Numbered from the stretch's first letter, positions 46,003 to 55,068 are shown. The stretch is DNA of 64,000 nt from Micromonospora_G sp044901685 (GCF_044901685.1 NZ_JBJDPS010000001.1:62001-126000), one strand, 5' to 3'. Made by a program: numbers and translations. Notes: generated by a model from the sequence alone, not told the origin.

Positions 46003-46166
46003 GAGGCGTCGGTTCCCCAACTGCTGGTGACGGTGTCGGGCCTGCGGGGGCGATGTTCGTCCACCATAGACGGTCTGTCGGCGAAGCGCTTCGAGGATCC
46101 CACCGCGCCGTAGCCGTCGTGAGTACGCGACCCCGCCGCGACACCAACCGCAGCTTCCGACCGGAG

Positions 46167-46185
46167 CATCACGTCCCTCGTGATG
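46167..46185. promoter_or_regulatory. 7-bp inverted repeat upstream of the DUF6603 operon
   Basis: CATCACG at 46167-46173 and CGTGATG at 46179-46185 with a five-base loop lie in the divergent region between the large operon and arsR. It could be an operator or a hairpin; nothing else points to a regulator. Confidence 0.35.
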
Positions 46186-46275
46186 GGTCGCGGGCTCGGT
46201 CGACCCTCAGCCTGTCGCGCCCTCGGGCGTCAAGAATCTGCTGGTCAACTTGCTGATCACCGGGCGTCGGCATTG

Positions 46276-46307
46276 CCTGAAGCGTAACCTCTTGGTTACG
46301 CTTCAGG
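46276..46307 (+). promoter_or_regulatory. perfect 14-bp inverted-repeat operator for the ArsR gene
   Basis: CCTGAAGCGTAACC (46276-46289) is mirrored exactly by 46294-46307 around a TCTT centre. It ends one base before the GTG start. It must overlap the promoter, so ArsR binding would repress its own operon. The transcript may be leaderless. Confidence 0.85.
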
Positions 46308-46308
46308 T

Positions 46309-46671
46309 GTGGACAAGGTAGCCGGCGCGGTCGCCGACCCGGTTAGACGGGAGATCCTGCTGATGTTGCGCGACGAACCACTCTCGGCCGGCGAGATCGC
46401 CGACCGGTTCGTGATCAGCCGGCCGGCGGTCAGCCGTCACCTGCGCGTGTTACGCGAAGCCGGACTGGTCCTGGACGCGGCCGACGGACGCCGACGTGTC
46501 TACACGCTGGTCACCGCGCCACTCAACGAACTGGCCGGCTGGCTGGCACGGCTGGCCCGCCCGTCCGGCTGGCAGCACCACCTCGACGCACTGGAGACCG
46601 AGGTTTACCGCACCCGCCGGGAGCGGCAGACAACCGCCGCACCGCACCCATCACAGAGGGAGACCGCATGA
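46309..46671 (+). CDS. ArsR-family HTH regulator
   Basis: This 120-residue winged-helix repressor contains AVADPVRREILLMLRDEPLSAGEIADRF, the recognition helix SRPAVSRHLRVLREAGLV and DGRRRVYTLV. It lacks the Cys motifs of metal-sensing ArsR proteins, as is usual for those paired with SRPBCC genes. The GTG start lies directly after the 32-bp operator. Its stop overlaps the next start by four bases. Confidence 0.93.
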   Translation: MDKVAGAVADPVRREILLMLRDEPLSAGEIADRFVISRPAVSRHLRVLREAGLVLDAADGRRRVYTLVTAPLNELAGWLARLARPSGWQHHLDALETEVYRTRRERQTTAAPHPSQRETA

Positions 46672-47147
46672 GCCCGACACCCACCGGCCGAGTCTTCGGC
46701 AACGACCTTGTGCTGACCCGTACGTTCCGCGCGCCCATCGCCGACGTCTGGGCAAGCCTCACCGATCCGGGTCGCACGGCACGCTGGTTCGGCCCCTGGG
46801 AGGGCGACGCCGGGCCGGGCCGCACCATCAAGGTCCAGTTGGTGCAGGAGGAGGGCGAGCCGTGGACGGACATGACCATCGACGCGTGCGAACCGCCGAG
46901 GCGACTGGCGGTCTCCGCCGTGGACGAGCACGGCAGTTGGCTTCTGGACCTGGTGCTGGTCGAAGACGCCGGGGTGACCGAGCTTCGGTTCACCCAGCAC
47001 CTGACCGAAACGGAGCGCGTCGGCGATACCGGCCCCGGCTGGGAGTACTACCTGGACCTGCTGGTCGCCTCCCGCGACGGTCAGCCCGCACCGAAATTCG
47101 ACGACTACTACCCGGCGATGAAGGAGTACTACGAGGCGCAGCGGTAG
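46668..47147 (+). CDS. SRPBCC (AHSA1-like) family protein
   Basis: This 159-residue START/AHSA1-type protein has VLTRTFRAPIADVWASLTDPGRTARWFGPWEGD, MTIDACEPPRRLAVSAVDEHG and TELRFTQHLTETE. It is translationally coupled to ArsR by ATGA and shares its operator. It is a ligand-binding protein with no catalytic residue evident. A terminator hairpin follows. Confidence 0.92.
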   Translation: MSPTPTGRVFGNDLVLTRTFRAPIADVWASLTDPGRTARWFGPWEGDAGPGRTIKVQLVQEEGEPWTDMTIDACEPPRRLAVSAVDEHGSWLLDLVLVEDAGVTELRFTQHLTETERVGDTGPGWEYYLDLLVASRDGQPAPKFDDYYPAMKEYYEAQR

Positions 47148-47160
47148 GCGTACCTCAGCG

Positions 47161-47203
47161 GGCCCCGTGACGCGCGATCGGAGGTACGAGCGCGCACGGG
47201 GCC
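47161..47203 (+). terminator. strong hairpin after the ArsR/SRPBCC operon
   Basis: GGCCCCGTG (47161-47169) pairs with CACGGGGCC (47195-47203), extended by CGCGC (47171-47175) with GCGCG (47190-47194), for 14 bp with one bulged base. Confidence 0.8.
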
Positions 47204-47270
47204 GCCGCTCCGTACGAGGAAGGCATCGACCCCAGCGGTCCACCCGCCGGTGTCGAGGCAGTGGATCAGC

Positions 47271-47730
47271 TCATGGCCTTCTTGACGAGGGCGGTGATCC
47301 TCTGCGCGGCTTCGTCGCTCAGCTCGGTGACGGCGAAGGACGTGGGCCACAGGCCGCTGTCGTCGGCGAGGTTCGCCTGGGCGGTGAAGCCGAAGGTTGA
47401 ATAAGGCTAGTTGTCCAGGTGCCCGCTACGGAAGAAGCACACGACCTTCCCTTTCCGAGCGTAGGCCGGCTGTCCGTACCACAGCTTGGGTGACAGCTCC
47501 GGGGCGTTCGTGGTGACGATGGCGTGGAGGCGCTCGGCCACCGCCCGGTCCGACGTCTCCATTTCCGCGATCTTCGACAGCACGTCGAGTTCCTCGGCGG
47601 CAGCCTTGTTGCCGCGACCGCGACTCGTCCCCTCTTTCAGCTCCGCGGCGCGCTGCTTGATGGCAGCACGTTCCTCCTCCGAGAACCCGTCGGCGCTCCT
47701 TGTGGTCTTCGCGTTTCCGGTCGCGCTCAT
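47271..47730 (-). pseudogene. DUF1801 gene interrupted by one in-frame stop
   Basis: From ATG 47730 the minus strand reads a normal DUF1801 protein (GFSEEERAAIKQRAAELKEG, AIVTTNAPELSPKLWYGQPA, KVVCFFRSG). A TAG at 47409-47407 follows. The same frame then continues with the expected family C-terminus (YSTFGFTAQANLADDSGLWP, then ELSDEAAQRITALVKKAMS) to a TGA at 47273-47271. So a single nonsense codon, not a frameshift, breaks the gene. The upstream GAAGAGGTGG is a fair ribosome-binding site. The loss looks recent since both halves are well conserved. Confidence 0.8.
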
Positions 47731-48005
47731 CGCCACCTCTTCCCTGGTCATCGCCGCTGGATACTGGCCGTAACGCTAGCGGTGCCGCAGAGGCTGGCGC
47801 TTCTCGAATCATGACTGATGCTCGCCGAGTTCATCTTGACCGCACCTCGCCCGCACAACCCACCACTGTTCGAGCGGGCACCGGCCGGTGCGGATCGGGC
47901 AGAGCTCGATCCTCGCGCTTCCTGCTGTTCTCCGCGCCACCCGGACAACAGCTCACGTCGCGACGACCAGGTCGGTGTGTGTGGCAGCGCGGTTGAAGGG
48001 GGGCG

Positions 48006-48548
48006 TTATCCCAGCATGGAGTCGTATTTGTTGCCGTCGTTGTTCACGGGGCGGAAGTGGTCGTTGGCCGCCGAAGCCTGTAGCGACGCCAGCAGACCGT
48101 CAGCGGCGGGCAGGTCGAGTGCGTCGCGTAGCCGGGTCCGATCGGCGTCGAGATCGGGCCAGTCCTCGCGTATCTCGTCGTCCGCCTGCGCCAGCCAGGC
48201 CCGCAGCGGCGCGCCCCCGTCCTCGGCCGCCGGAATGGCGGTGGCGTCGTGCAGGCTGGGGAGGCCGACCACGAGCGCCAACGCGTCGCGCAGCCCGGTG
48301 GCGATGAGGCCGCCTTCTCCCTCGGAGCCGACGTACACCACCGGGCGCGTCTCGCCCACGGTCCCCGCGAGCATGAACGCCCCGCCGGACGCGTCGCCGG
48401 CAATCATCTCGAGGGACTCGCCGTTGGCCAGGTGCACCGGCTCAACCGGGCCGTTGACCACCCGGGCGACGTCGAAATCGAATTCGGCCAGCAGGTCGGC
48501 GATCCACGGGCTCTCCTGGATCAGCTCGAGCAGGTCCACGTCACGCAT
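48006..48548 (-). CDS. SUKH/SMI1-KNR4-like protein
   Basis: This 180-residue protein carries GESLEMIAGDASGGAFMLAG and RPVVYVGSEGEGGLIATGLRDALALVVGLPSL, the central strands and helix of SUKH-type proteins. Such proteins act as immunity factors against contact-dependent toxins in many bacteria or as general binding modules. No toxin gene is adjacent. A DUF5954 gene is upstream on the same strand. Confidence 0.65.
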   Translation of the reverse strand: MRDVDLLELIQESPWIADLLAEFDFDVARVVNGPVEPVHLANGESLEMIAGDASGGAFMLAGTVGETRPVVYVGSEGEGGLIATGLRDALALVVGLPSLHDATAIPAAEDGGAPLRAWLAQADDEIREDWPDLDADRTRLRDALDLPAADGLLASLQASAANDHFRPVNNDGNKYDSMLG

Positions 48549-48652
48549 CCCGGCACCCTACCGACCCAGCGCCCCGGACGGGCACTCCAGGCCGGGTCGG
48601 CGGGCAGCCAGCCTGGTCAGACTGGCCGGATTCCTCCCTGTCGGCGGTGGGA

Positions 48653-49657
48653 TCAGTCGGGCTCGGCCGCCAGGCCCTGCTCGCGGAGTTGTTGCATCAG
48701 CAGTGCCGGTGGTAGATCCGAGTCGGGGTCGGAGGTGCGCGGGCCTTCCGGCCCGTCCGGGCCGACGCGGATGAACGTCTCGATCCGGGTGACCCGGCAC
48801 GGCACGCCCCGTACCTCGAAGTTGTCGGTGCGCGGAGGCTGGTGCGCCGCGCGGGCCCGCTGGTACGCGGCCATGAAATCCTCCACCGAGCCGTCCTGGT
48901 CCGGCAGCTCCGGCATGGAGAAGGATCCCGCGTCCCGGGCGGCCTGCGGCGTGGCGTACGTCTCCGACGACTGGGGTCGCCAGTTGCCGTCCACGTGCTG
49001 CCCGATGGTGTAGCCGACGGGGAGTAGCACCACGTTCGGGTGGGTGGTCATCGCCCGGCGGGAGTCGGCGTACATGTCCTCGGCGAGGGTCTTCGGGTAG
49101 GACGCCGAGATCATTTCGAGCCGGACCAGTCCGTCGGTGAGCCCGGTGCCGGCGGTCGGATCAATGACAAAACCGTCCATATGTGATGTGTCCCGGGTCG
49201 CCTGGCCCGGGGGATACGGGTCCGGATCGGTGGGCCGGGGCGGCTCCGGACCATCCGGGCCCATCCTGATGAACGGTTGGGCGCGGATGATGCGGTAGCG
49301 GCGGCCGTTGACCGTGGCCTCGTCGATCGCCTCCCAGTCGAGCTGCTCGTACACCGTCTCGTACTCTGCCCGCTCGGCGGTGTGCTTGGCGGTCTGCGGT
49401 GTCTCGCTGTGCAGCCGGCGGAAGTGGGACGCGAGGCCGTCGCGGGCCGCCTGTGGCGCGTCGGCGTTGAGCTGCAAGATTCGCCATCGGCCGTCCACCT
49501 CCTCGGCCGAGCCGAAGACCGGGGCACCCCACATGATCGTCGGGTAGGCGAACGAGCGGTGTTGAGCGTCGTGCTCGGAGACCGCCGACACGGGGTCGTC
49601 CCGCTGCTCGATCCTGATCAGCAGGTGTTCGGGAACCCGCTTACCGTCATGGGTCAT
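48653..49657 (-). CDS. DUF5954 family protein
   Basis: This protein of about 334 residues matches the actinobacterial DUF5954 pattern: VPEHLLIRIEQRDDPVSAVSEHDA, YPTIMWGAPVFGSAEEVDGRW, and WEAIDEATVNGRRYRIIRAQPFIRMGPDGPEPPRPTDPDP in two halves. Related phrases recur (NFEVRGVPCRVTRIETFIRVGPDGPEGPR), which suggests an internal duplication. No function is established. Starts at 49675 and 49684 are also in frame. Confidence 0.8.
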   Translation of the reverse strand: MTHDGKRVPEHLLIRIEQRDDPVSAVSEHDAQHRSFAYPTIMWGAPVFGSAEEVDGRWRILQLNADAPQAARDGLASHFRRLHSETPQTAKHTAERAEYETVYEQLDWEAIDEATVNGRRYRIIRAQPFIRMGPDGPEPPRPTDPDPYPPGQATRDTSHMDGFVIDPTAGTGLTDGLVRLEMISASYPKTLAEDMYADSRRAMTTHPNVVLLPVGYTIGQHVDGNWRPQSSETYATPQAARDAGSFSMPELPDQDGSVEDFMAAYQRARAAHQPPRTDNFEVRGVPCRVTRIETFIRVGPDGPEGPRTSDPDSDLPPALLMQQLREQGLAAEPD

Positions 49658-49859
49658 GTGCGCATTGTGTTCCATCGGCCGCAAAAACGCAGCCCCGCCA
49701 CCTCCACATTCTGTCCGTCGGCATCAGCAACCCGGCCTCAGGATTTGTCGGAACGCCCAAGCGGCCGGGCGGGTAGGGCCAGCCGTTGCCACCGGTGAGA
49801 CGAACGCGCCGTCCGATCACCGCCAGACGACCGAGCCCCTGTCGACCAGGCTTCCCGTC

Positions 49860-50603
49860 ATGAACAACGCACTTGACGGCAAGGTGGCCCTGGTCACCGG
49901 TGGCAGTCGTGGCATCGGCGCCGCCGTGGCACTGCGCCTGGCCGAGGAAGGCGCCGACGTGGCGCTGACGTTCCAGCGGAATCAGCAACGCGCCGACGAC
50001 GTGGTGGACCAGATCAAGGCCGTGGGACGGCGGGCGATCGCCGTACGGGCGGACAGTGCCGACCCGGCGGCGGTGGTCGCCGCGGTGGACCGGACCGCCG
50101 GTGAGCTGGGTCGTCTCGACATCCTGGTCAACAACGCCCACGCGTTCCTGGTCGGACCACTGGAGCAACTGAGCCTGGAAGATTTCGAACAGAGCGTCGC
50201 GGTCAACGTCCGGGCGCCGTTCGCCGCCTCGCAGGCGGCGGTGCCGCACATGTCGGCGGGCGGGCGGATCATCAACATCGGCAGCAACATGGCCGAGCGG
50301 GCGCCCTTTCCCGGCTTCTCCCTGTACTCGACGAGCAAGACCGCGCTGATCGGCCTGACCAAGGCGCTCGGACGCGAACTCGGCGGCAGGGCGATCACCG
50401 TGAATCTGGTGAACCCAGGACCTACGGACACCGAGTCGAATCCGGCCGACGGCCCCAATGCCGGCACGATCACCGGGTTCACCGCCCTCGGTCACTACGC
50501 GGCGCCAGCCGACGTGGCCGCGGCGGTGGCGTTCCTCGCCAGCCCCAACGGCCGTTACATCACCGGCGCGACGGTCAACGTCGACGGCGGCTTCACCATC
50601 TGA
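49860..50603 (+). CDS. short-chain dehydrogenase/reductase
   Basis: This 247-residue classical SDR has TGGSRGIGAAVALRL (cofactor turn), NNAHAF, the catalytic Ser in NIGSNMAE, Tyr-Lys in SLYSTSKTALIG, and a C-terminal TGATVNVDGGF. It resembles FabG-like NAD(P)H-dependent oxidoreductases. The substrate is unknown. It is convergent with a secreted nuclease-fold gene, with a shared hairpin between. Confidence 0.92.
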   Translation: MNNALDGKVALVTGGSRGIGAAVALRLAEEGADVALTFQRNQQRADDVVDQIKAVGRRAIAVRADSADPAAVVAAVDRTAGELGRLDILVNNAHAFLVGPLEQLSLEDFEQSVAVNVRAPFAASQAAVPHMSAGGRIINIGSNMAERAPFPGFSLYSTSKTALIGLTKALGRELGGRAITVNLVNPGPTDTESNPADGPNAGTITGFTALGHYAAPADVAAAVAFLASPNGRYITGATVNVDGGFTI

Positions 50604-50606
50604 AGA

Positions 50607-50680
50607 CCCTCCGCCGGCAACGAGTCCTGCCTGGCCCGCCGCAGGCGAGCGGGAGAGCGGGACTCGTGGCCGGCGGAGGG
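50607..50680. terminator. bidirectional terminator hairpin
   Basis: 20-base arms at 50607-50626 and 50661-50680 pair with one mismatch around a 34-base loop, between the convergent SDR and endonuclease/phosphatase genes. It would serve both. Confidence 0.75.
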
Positions 50681-50688
50681 CGGACGGG

Positions 50689-51564
50689 TCAGTTCTGGAT
50701 GGAGAACGTCGCGACGACGCCGTTGTGGTCGGAGTTGGTGCCGGTGACGATGTCGTAGCCGGTCATCCACATGAGCTGGTACTCCGGCAGCCGCTTCCAG
50801 AAGTAGACGTAGTCGATGTGTCGGTTGCCGTGCGTGCCGGTCCCCTGCTCGCCGTACAGGTTGTAGTTCGAGCGCAGGTTCGGCAGCGGGTTGGCCTCGA
50901 AGACCTGCCACGGGAACTTCGCGTACCCGTAGCTCCGGTCGGCGCTGAAGTCGACGTTGAGGTCACCGCTGACGATGACCTGGCCCTCGTCCTGCTTGTC
51001 GACCGCAAGATCCTTGAGCCCCTGGAACTGCGCCTCGGCGCACCTGGTACGCGGCAGGTCCTCCGGCCGCCCGGCGCTCTCGATGCTCGCCACCGCGTGG
51101 GCGTTGATGTGGGTCACGTTACGGCCACTGGCCTTGTGCCGATACTTGACCCAGTTGTTGTACCGCGCGGGCGGCACCTCGCCCGGACCGTTGGTGTCGC
51201 AGACGAAGATCGAACCCCTGTCGACCACGTCGAACATGCTCTTCTTGGCGATCAGCGCCTCGCCAGCCTGGTTGGTCCCGCCCGGCGCGTACAGCCACCA
51301 GCCGTTGTCGGCGGCCCAGCCCTCCAGGAAAGCCTTGCGGTTGCCGACCTCGTTCAGACCGACGAGGTCCGCCCTGGACGCGATGAGGTTCAGGTCGTGC
51401 ACGAAGTCGGCCTGGCTCAGGCCGTTGTAGATGTTGAGCGTCGCCGCCTTGAAGGCCACGTTCGCGGCGACCGCCGGGGTGGCCGGCAGCAGGGCCGCCA
51501 CCAGCGCGACCGCGCCGGCGAGAGCGCCCAGGGCGCGGGCCGACCAGTGTGTTGTCTTGCGCAT
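50689..51564 (-). CDS. secreted endonuclease/exonuclease/phosphatase-fold protein
   Basis: This 291-residue precursor has a signal peptide (MRKTTHWSARALGALAGAVA, then LLPATPAVAA). The EEP core reads ATLNIYNG, LVGLNEVGN (metal-binding Glu), INAHAVASIE, VSGDLNVDF (Asp-Asn) and NSDHNGVVATF (catalytic His). All key metal and general-acid residues of the DNase I-like fold are present. It acts outside the cell, probably on nucleic acid or phosphoesters. The start has GAAGGGAAG at good distance. Confidence 0.88.
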   Translation of the reverse strand: MRKTTHWSARALGALAGAVALVAALLPATPAVAANVAFKAATLNIYNGLSQADFVHDLNLIASRADLVGLNEVGNRKAFLEGWAADNGWWLYAPGGTNQAGEALIAKKSMFDVVDRGSIFVCDTNGPGEVPPARYNNWVKYRHKASGRNVTHINAHAVASIESAGRPEDLPRTRCAEAQFQGLKDLAVDKQDEGQVIVSGDLNVDFSADRSYGYAKFPWQVFEANPLPNLRSNYNLYGEQGTGTHGNRHIDYVYFWKRLPEYQLMWMTGYDIVTGTNSDHNGVVATFSIQN

Positions 51565-51701
51565 CGACTTCCCTTCGCACACGGAACCGCCGTCGATGGC
51601 GGCCAGCGCACGCTAGCGATCCGAGTCGACGCGACACCGAACAACGGGGAACGAAAGATCGACAGGTCGCCCGCCAGCCGAGGCGGGTGGGAGGTTCACG
51701 A

Positions 51702-52967
51702 TCAGCCGGCAACCTGCTCGGTCGTGGAGGTCTCGGGCAGGTTCACCACCAGGTCGTAGGCGTCGAGCAGTTCCACCTCCTGGTAGGTGTCCATCACCCG
51801 GATGCGGTCGGGACCGGCCAGCCGCCCCCGCGCCCCGCGCAGGTCGAGCGCGCGCAGCCCCGGCACGGCGCCGAACGCCGCCTCCACACTGCCCTCCCGC
51901 GCCGGATCGAGGTCGACCCCGACGATCTCCACACCGCCCGGCCGGTCCGGGTTCGCCCGGCGCGTCACCGTACGGCCGGCGCTGCTGGTCACCGCCACCG
52001 ACACGTAGTCGCCGCCCAGCCGGTCCGCCAGGTGGTGCCCCATCGCGGAGAGCGAGAACGCCGGCGTGACGACCGGTGTCCGCTGGATGTGACTGTTGTG
52101 TGCCGCGACGACGATCTTCGCGTCCGGGCCGAACCGGTCGAGCAGCCAGAACACCGTCTCGGCCATGCCACGGTCGCGGGCGGCCACCTTCGGGTGCGAC
52201 GTGTCACCGGCCATCCGCGCGGCGACGCTCCGGGTCGACTGGTCCAGCAGGCACACCAGCCGCAGCTCGTGCCGGGCGATGCGGTACGACTCGACGCCAC
52301 CGGCCGACACGTACTCCGGCTCCAGCGCGTCGAACCGGGTCGCCAGCTCCGCCAGCATCGCCGTGATCCCGTCCCGCTCCGCCGGGGCGAGCTGACCGTA
52401 GGCGGCGTACGCCGGCAGCGAATGCTCCCCCGCGTACTTCTCCATCAGCGTGACGAGCCGATCGACGACGGTCGTCGCGTCGCCGTCGACCGTGCCCAGG
52501 TAGCGCCCGATGTTCTGCATCGCGGGTAGGGGAGAGGCCGTGGAGCCCGGCACGTCGATCCCGAAGAACCGGACGGGGGTTGTGCCGGCCGCGTTGGCCT
52601 CCCGCATCCACTCCAGGTGCGCGCGCATCTCCGCAGACCGACCGAACGTGTACGTGATCCCGTTGTCGGCGATCGTCCGCAGGTCGCCGGGACCGCCGCG
52701 CACCCACGCGTCCACGGCCAGCCCCTCGCTGAACCCCGACTCCAACCCGTACACGGTGAACCCCAACCGCTCGACCAGGAACCGTGTCAGCCGGTGCCGG
52801 AGCAGACCGAATTCGCGTACGAGGTGGGAGTTCTCACCGATGGCCACCACCTTGGCCCCGGCCAGCCGTACGGCCAGCGGCTCCAGATCGTCGAGCGGGG
52901 CTTCCGGGTCCAGCGTCGCCAGGGTCATCGCCTCGTCGGCAACGAAGTCAAGGAAAGCGTCGGGCAT
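51702..52967 (-). CDS. erythromycin esterase family protein
   Basis: This 421-residue protein has the Ere-like signature AKVVAIGENSHLVREFG (His-Glu motif near 43-46), YGLESGFSEGLAVDAWV, GRSAEMRAHLEWMREAN and VAAHNSHIQR. Erythromycin esterases open macrolide lactones, but most distant relatives have other or unknown substrates. No macrolide cluster is adjacent, so resistance is uncertain. Confidence 0.88.
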   Translation of the reverse strand: MPDAFLDFVADEAMTLATLDPEAPLDDLEPLAVRLAGAKVVAIGENSHLVREFGLLRHRLTRFLVERLGFTVYGLESGFSEGLAVDAWVRGGPGDLRTIADNGITYTFGRSAEMRAHLEWMREANAAGTTPVRFFGIDVPGSTASPLPAMQNIGRYLGTVDGDATTVVDRLVTLMEKYAGEHSLPAYAAYGQLAPAERDGITAMLAELATRFDALEPEYVSAGGVESYRIARHELRLVCLLDQSTRSVAARMAGDTSHPKVAARDRGMAETVFWLLDRFGPDAKIVVAAHNSHIQRTPVVTPAFSLSAMGHHLADRLGGDYVSVAVTSSAGRTVTRRANPDRPGGVEIVGVDLDPAREGSVEAAFGAVPGLRALDLRGARGRLAGPDRIRVMDTYQEVELLDAYDLVVNLPETSTTEQVAG

Positions 52968-53077
52968 TCGGCCACGCTACCCGGCACTTCCCCGGAAGCC
53001 CGTCGAGGACACGTCGCGGCTGCTGTCCGGCGATCCGGCGCCCGGAGCTCCTCGTTCGGCCCACGGCCGATGGGCAG

Positions 53078-53983
53078 CTAGGCGACCGTCGGTGTGTGGT
53101 CGGCGAGTTGCGGCGTCGGCAAGCACTGGAGGAGCGTGGTGAGAACCTGCCGGCGGTCGTCAGCGCGCCACGCCACGGCCAGCTCGGCCGGTGCCAGACC
53201 GCTCACCGCCCGGCATGCGACGCCCGGCCGCCGGTAGAGGTCGACGTTCCCCTCCGCCAACAGCGCCACGCCCAACCCCGAGGCGACCGCCTCGAACACC
53301 TCGTCCGGCGAGGCGGCCTCGCCGCTGAGGACCGCTTCCCGCCCGAGGCGGGCGTCCGTGGCGAGCCAGAAGTCGCGCAGCGGCCCGGCGGCAGCCGGCA
53401 GGGCGATGAACGGCTCCCCGAGCAGATCGGTGAAGGCGACTTCCGTACGGTCGCTCAGCCGGTGTCCCGAGGGCAGCGCCACCCACCGCCGCTCGCGGGC
53501 CAGGACACGGATACGCAGCCCGTCGCCCGGGACCGGCAGCCACACGAAGGCGACGTCGCTGGTGCCGTCGGCCAGCCCGGCGGTCGGTTCCTCCCAGCCC
53601 ACCAGCCGCATCGAGACCGTCCAGTTCGCGGCCACCTCACGGAACCTCCGCAAAGCTGGCCGTTGCAGGTCGCGTCCGACGGCGGTCTGCATGCCCACGG
53701 TGAGGACTCGTCGGTCGGCGAGGGCTCGGGCGGCTTCGACTCCACGGGTGAACACCGAGATGGCCTCGCGGGCGGCCGGCAGCAACGCCTCGCCCGCGGG
53801 GGTCAGCCGTACCCCACCGGTCTCGCGGCGGAACAGGGGGAACCCGAGCCGTGTCTCAAGGACCCGGATCTGCTTGGACAACGCCGGTTGAGACACGAAC
53901 AACCGTTCGGCGGCCCGGGTGAAGTGCAACTCCTCGGCGACCGCTACGAAATAGCGCAGCTCCCGTAGGTGCGCGTCCATCAT
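53078..53983 (-). CDS. LysR-family transcriptional regulator
   Basis: This 301-residue LTTR has the N-terminal helix-turn-helix (LRELRYFVAVAEELHFTRAA, then RLFVSQPALSKQIRVLETRLG) and a periplasmic-binding-like effector domain. It is divergent from a Tat-exported SDR 175 bases away. The inverted repeat at 54069-54083 is a plausible binding site, so it probably controls that SDR. ATG 53980 is an equal start candidate. Confidence 0.92.
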   Translation of the reverse strand: MMDAHLRELRYFVAVAEELHFTRAAERLFVSQPALSKQIRVLETRLGFPLFRRETGGVRLTPAGEALLPAAREAISVFTRGVEAARALADRRVLTVGMQTAVGRDLQRPALRRFREVAANWTVSMRLVGWEEPTAGLADGTSDVAFVWLPVPGDGLRIRVLARERRWVALPSGHRLSDRTEVAFTDLLGEPFIALPAAAGPLRDFWLATDARLGREAVLSGEAASPDEVFEAVASGLGVALLAEGNVDLYRRPGVACRAVSGLAPAELAVAWRADDRRQVLTTLLQCLPTPQLADHTPTVA

Positions 53984-53993
53984 CCATCGCTAT

Positions 53994-54061
53994 CACAGTT
54001 GGCTTCTCCCGCCCAACCCTGGCGCGCACAGTTGGCCTGTGTCCCGCCCAACCCTGGCGCG
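53994..54061. repeat. ~34-bp tandem duplication in the LysR/SDR promoter region
   Basis: CACAGTTGGC begins copies at 53994-54026 and 54027-54061; both end in CGCCCAACCCTGGCGCG. The copies differ only in a short middle stretch. Confidence 0.85.
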
Positions 54062-54068
54062 GCCGGCC

Positions 54069-54083
54069 ATAACCACCGGTTAT
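54069..54083. promoter_or_regulatory. LysR-type operator candidate
   Basis: ATAACC (54069-54074) and GGTTAT (54078-54083) are inverted with a 3-base centre, the size of an LTTR site, between the divergent LysR and SDR genes. Confidence 0.6.
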
Positions 54084-54158
54084 CGCGACGGGTCTTGGCG
54101 CTTACCAGGCCGACGTGGCGAGACTGGCAGCCAACGCGGATCACAACGGAGGAAGACA

Positions 54159-55064
54159 ATGTCCGAAAGAATCGGGCGGACGTCGAGGCGTGGCCTGTTG
54201 GCGGCGGGTGCCGCCGGCATTTCGATGGCCGGTCTCGCTGCCGGATCAGCCAGGGCGAACACCCAACATCCACCGGAGCCCGGGCGCGGCGCGGCAAACC
54301 CGAACGGCCGCTTCGCCGACAAGGTCGTGTTGATCACCGGCGCCACCTCCGGCATCGGCAAGGCCACGGCGTACGCGATGGCGCGCGAGGGAGCACGGGT
54401 GTTCTTCTGCGGTCGCCGAACCGCGCTCGGCCAACGCAACCAGCGTGAGATCCGGGACTTCGGCGGCGAAGCCACGTTCGTGCGGGCAGATGTCCGTCGG
54501 GAGCAGGACGTCGCCGCGTTTGTCGACACCTGCGTACGCCGGTACGGGCGCATCGACATCGCCTTCAACAACGCGGGAGTGGAGACACCCCGCCCGGCGC
54601 CGCTGCACGAGCAGTCGATCGAGGTGTTCGAGGACGTGTGGCGGACCAATGCCGCTGGCGTCTTCCTGGCCATGAAACACCAACTACCGCACATGCTGCG
54701 GCAGGGCGGTGGCGTCATCATCAACACCGCCTCGATCTCGGCGGAGGTCGGCTTCGCCACGATCGCGCCGTACAACGCGAGCAAGCACGCCGTCGCGTCG
54801 TTGACCAAGGTCGCCGCGCTGGAGTACGCCGACCGGAACATCCGGGTCAACGCGCTGGCACCCGGCGCGGTCGACACCCCGATGCTCGAGCGTGCCGCCG
54901 CCGGGTTCGGTGTGACGTACGAGCAGATTGCTCAGGACTACCCGATAAAGCGAATCGTCAACCCGGACGAGATCGCCCGGGTCGTGATGTGGTTGGCCTC
55001 CGACGATGCCACCGCCGTGATCGGCACAGACATCGACGCCTCGGGTGGATACCTCACCGGCTGA
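54159..55064 (+). CDS. Tat-exported short-chain dehydrogenase
   Basis: This 301-residue SDR carries an N-terminal twin-arginine signal (RTSRRGLLAAGAAG, then AGLAAGSARA). The core has TGATSGIGKATAYA, NNAGVE, the catalytic Ser in NTASISAE and Tyr-Lys in APYNASKHAVAS. Tat export of an SDR implies that it folds with NAD(P) in the cytoplasm before export. GGAGGAAG precedes the ATG. The divergent LysR probably regulates it. The substrate is unknown. Confidence 0.9.
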   Translation: MSERIGRTSRRGLLAAGAAGISMAGLAAGSARANTQHPPEPGRGAANPNGRFADKVVLITGATSGIGKATAYAMAREGARVFFCGRRTALGQRNQREIRDFGGEATFVRADVRREQDVAAFVDTCVRRYGRIDIAFNNAGVETPRPAPLHEQSIEVFEDVWRTNAAGVFLAMKHQLPHMLRQGGGVIINTASISAEVGFATIAPYNASKHAVASLTKVAALEYADRNIRVNALAPGAVDTPMLERAAAGFGVTYEQIAQDYPIKRIVNPDEIARVVMWLASDDATAVIGTDIDASGGYLTG

Positions 55065-55068
55065 TCGG

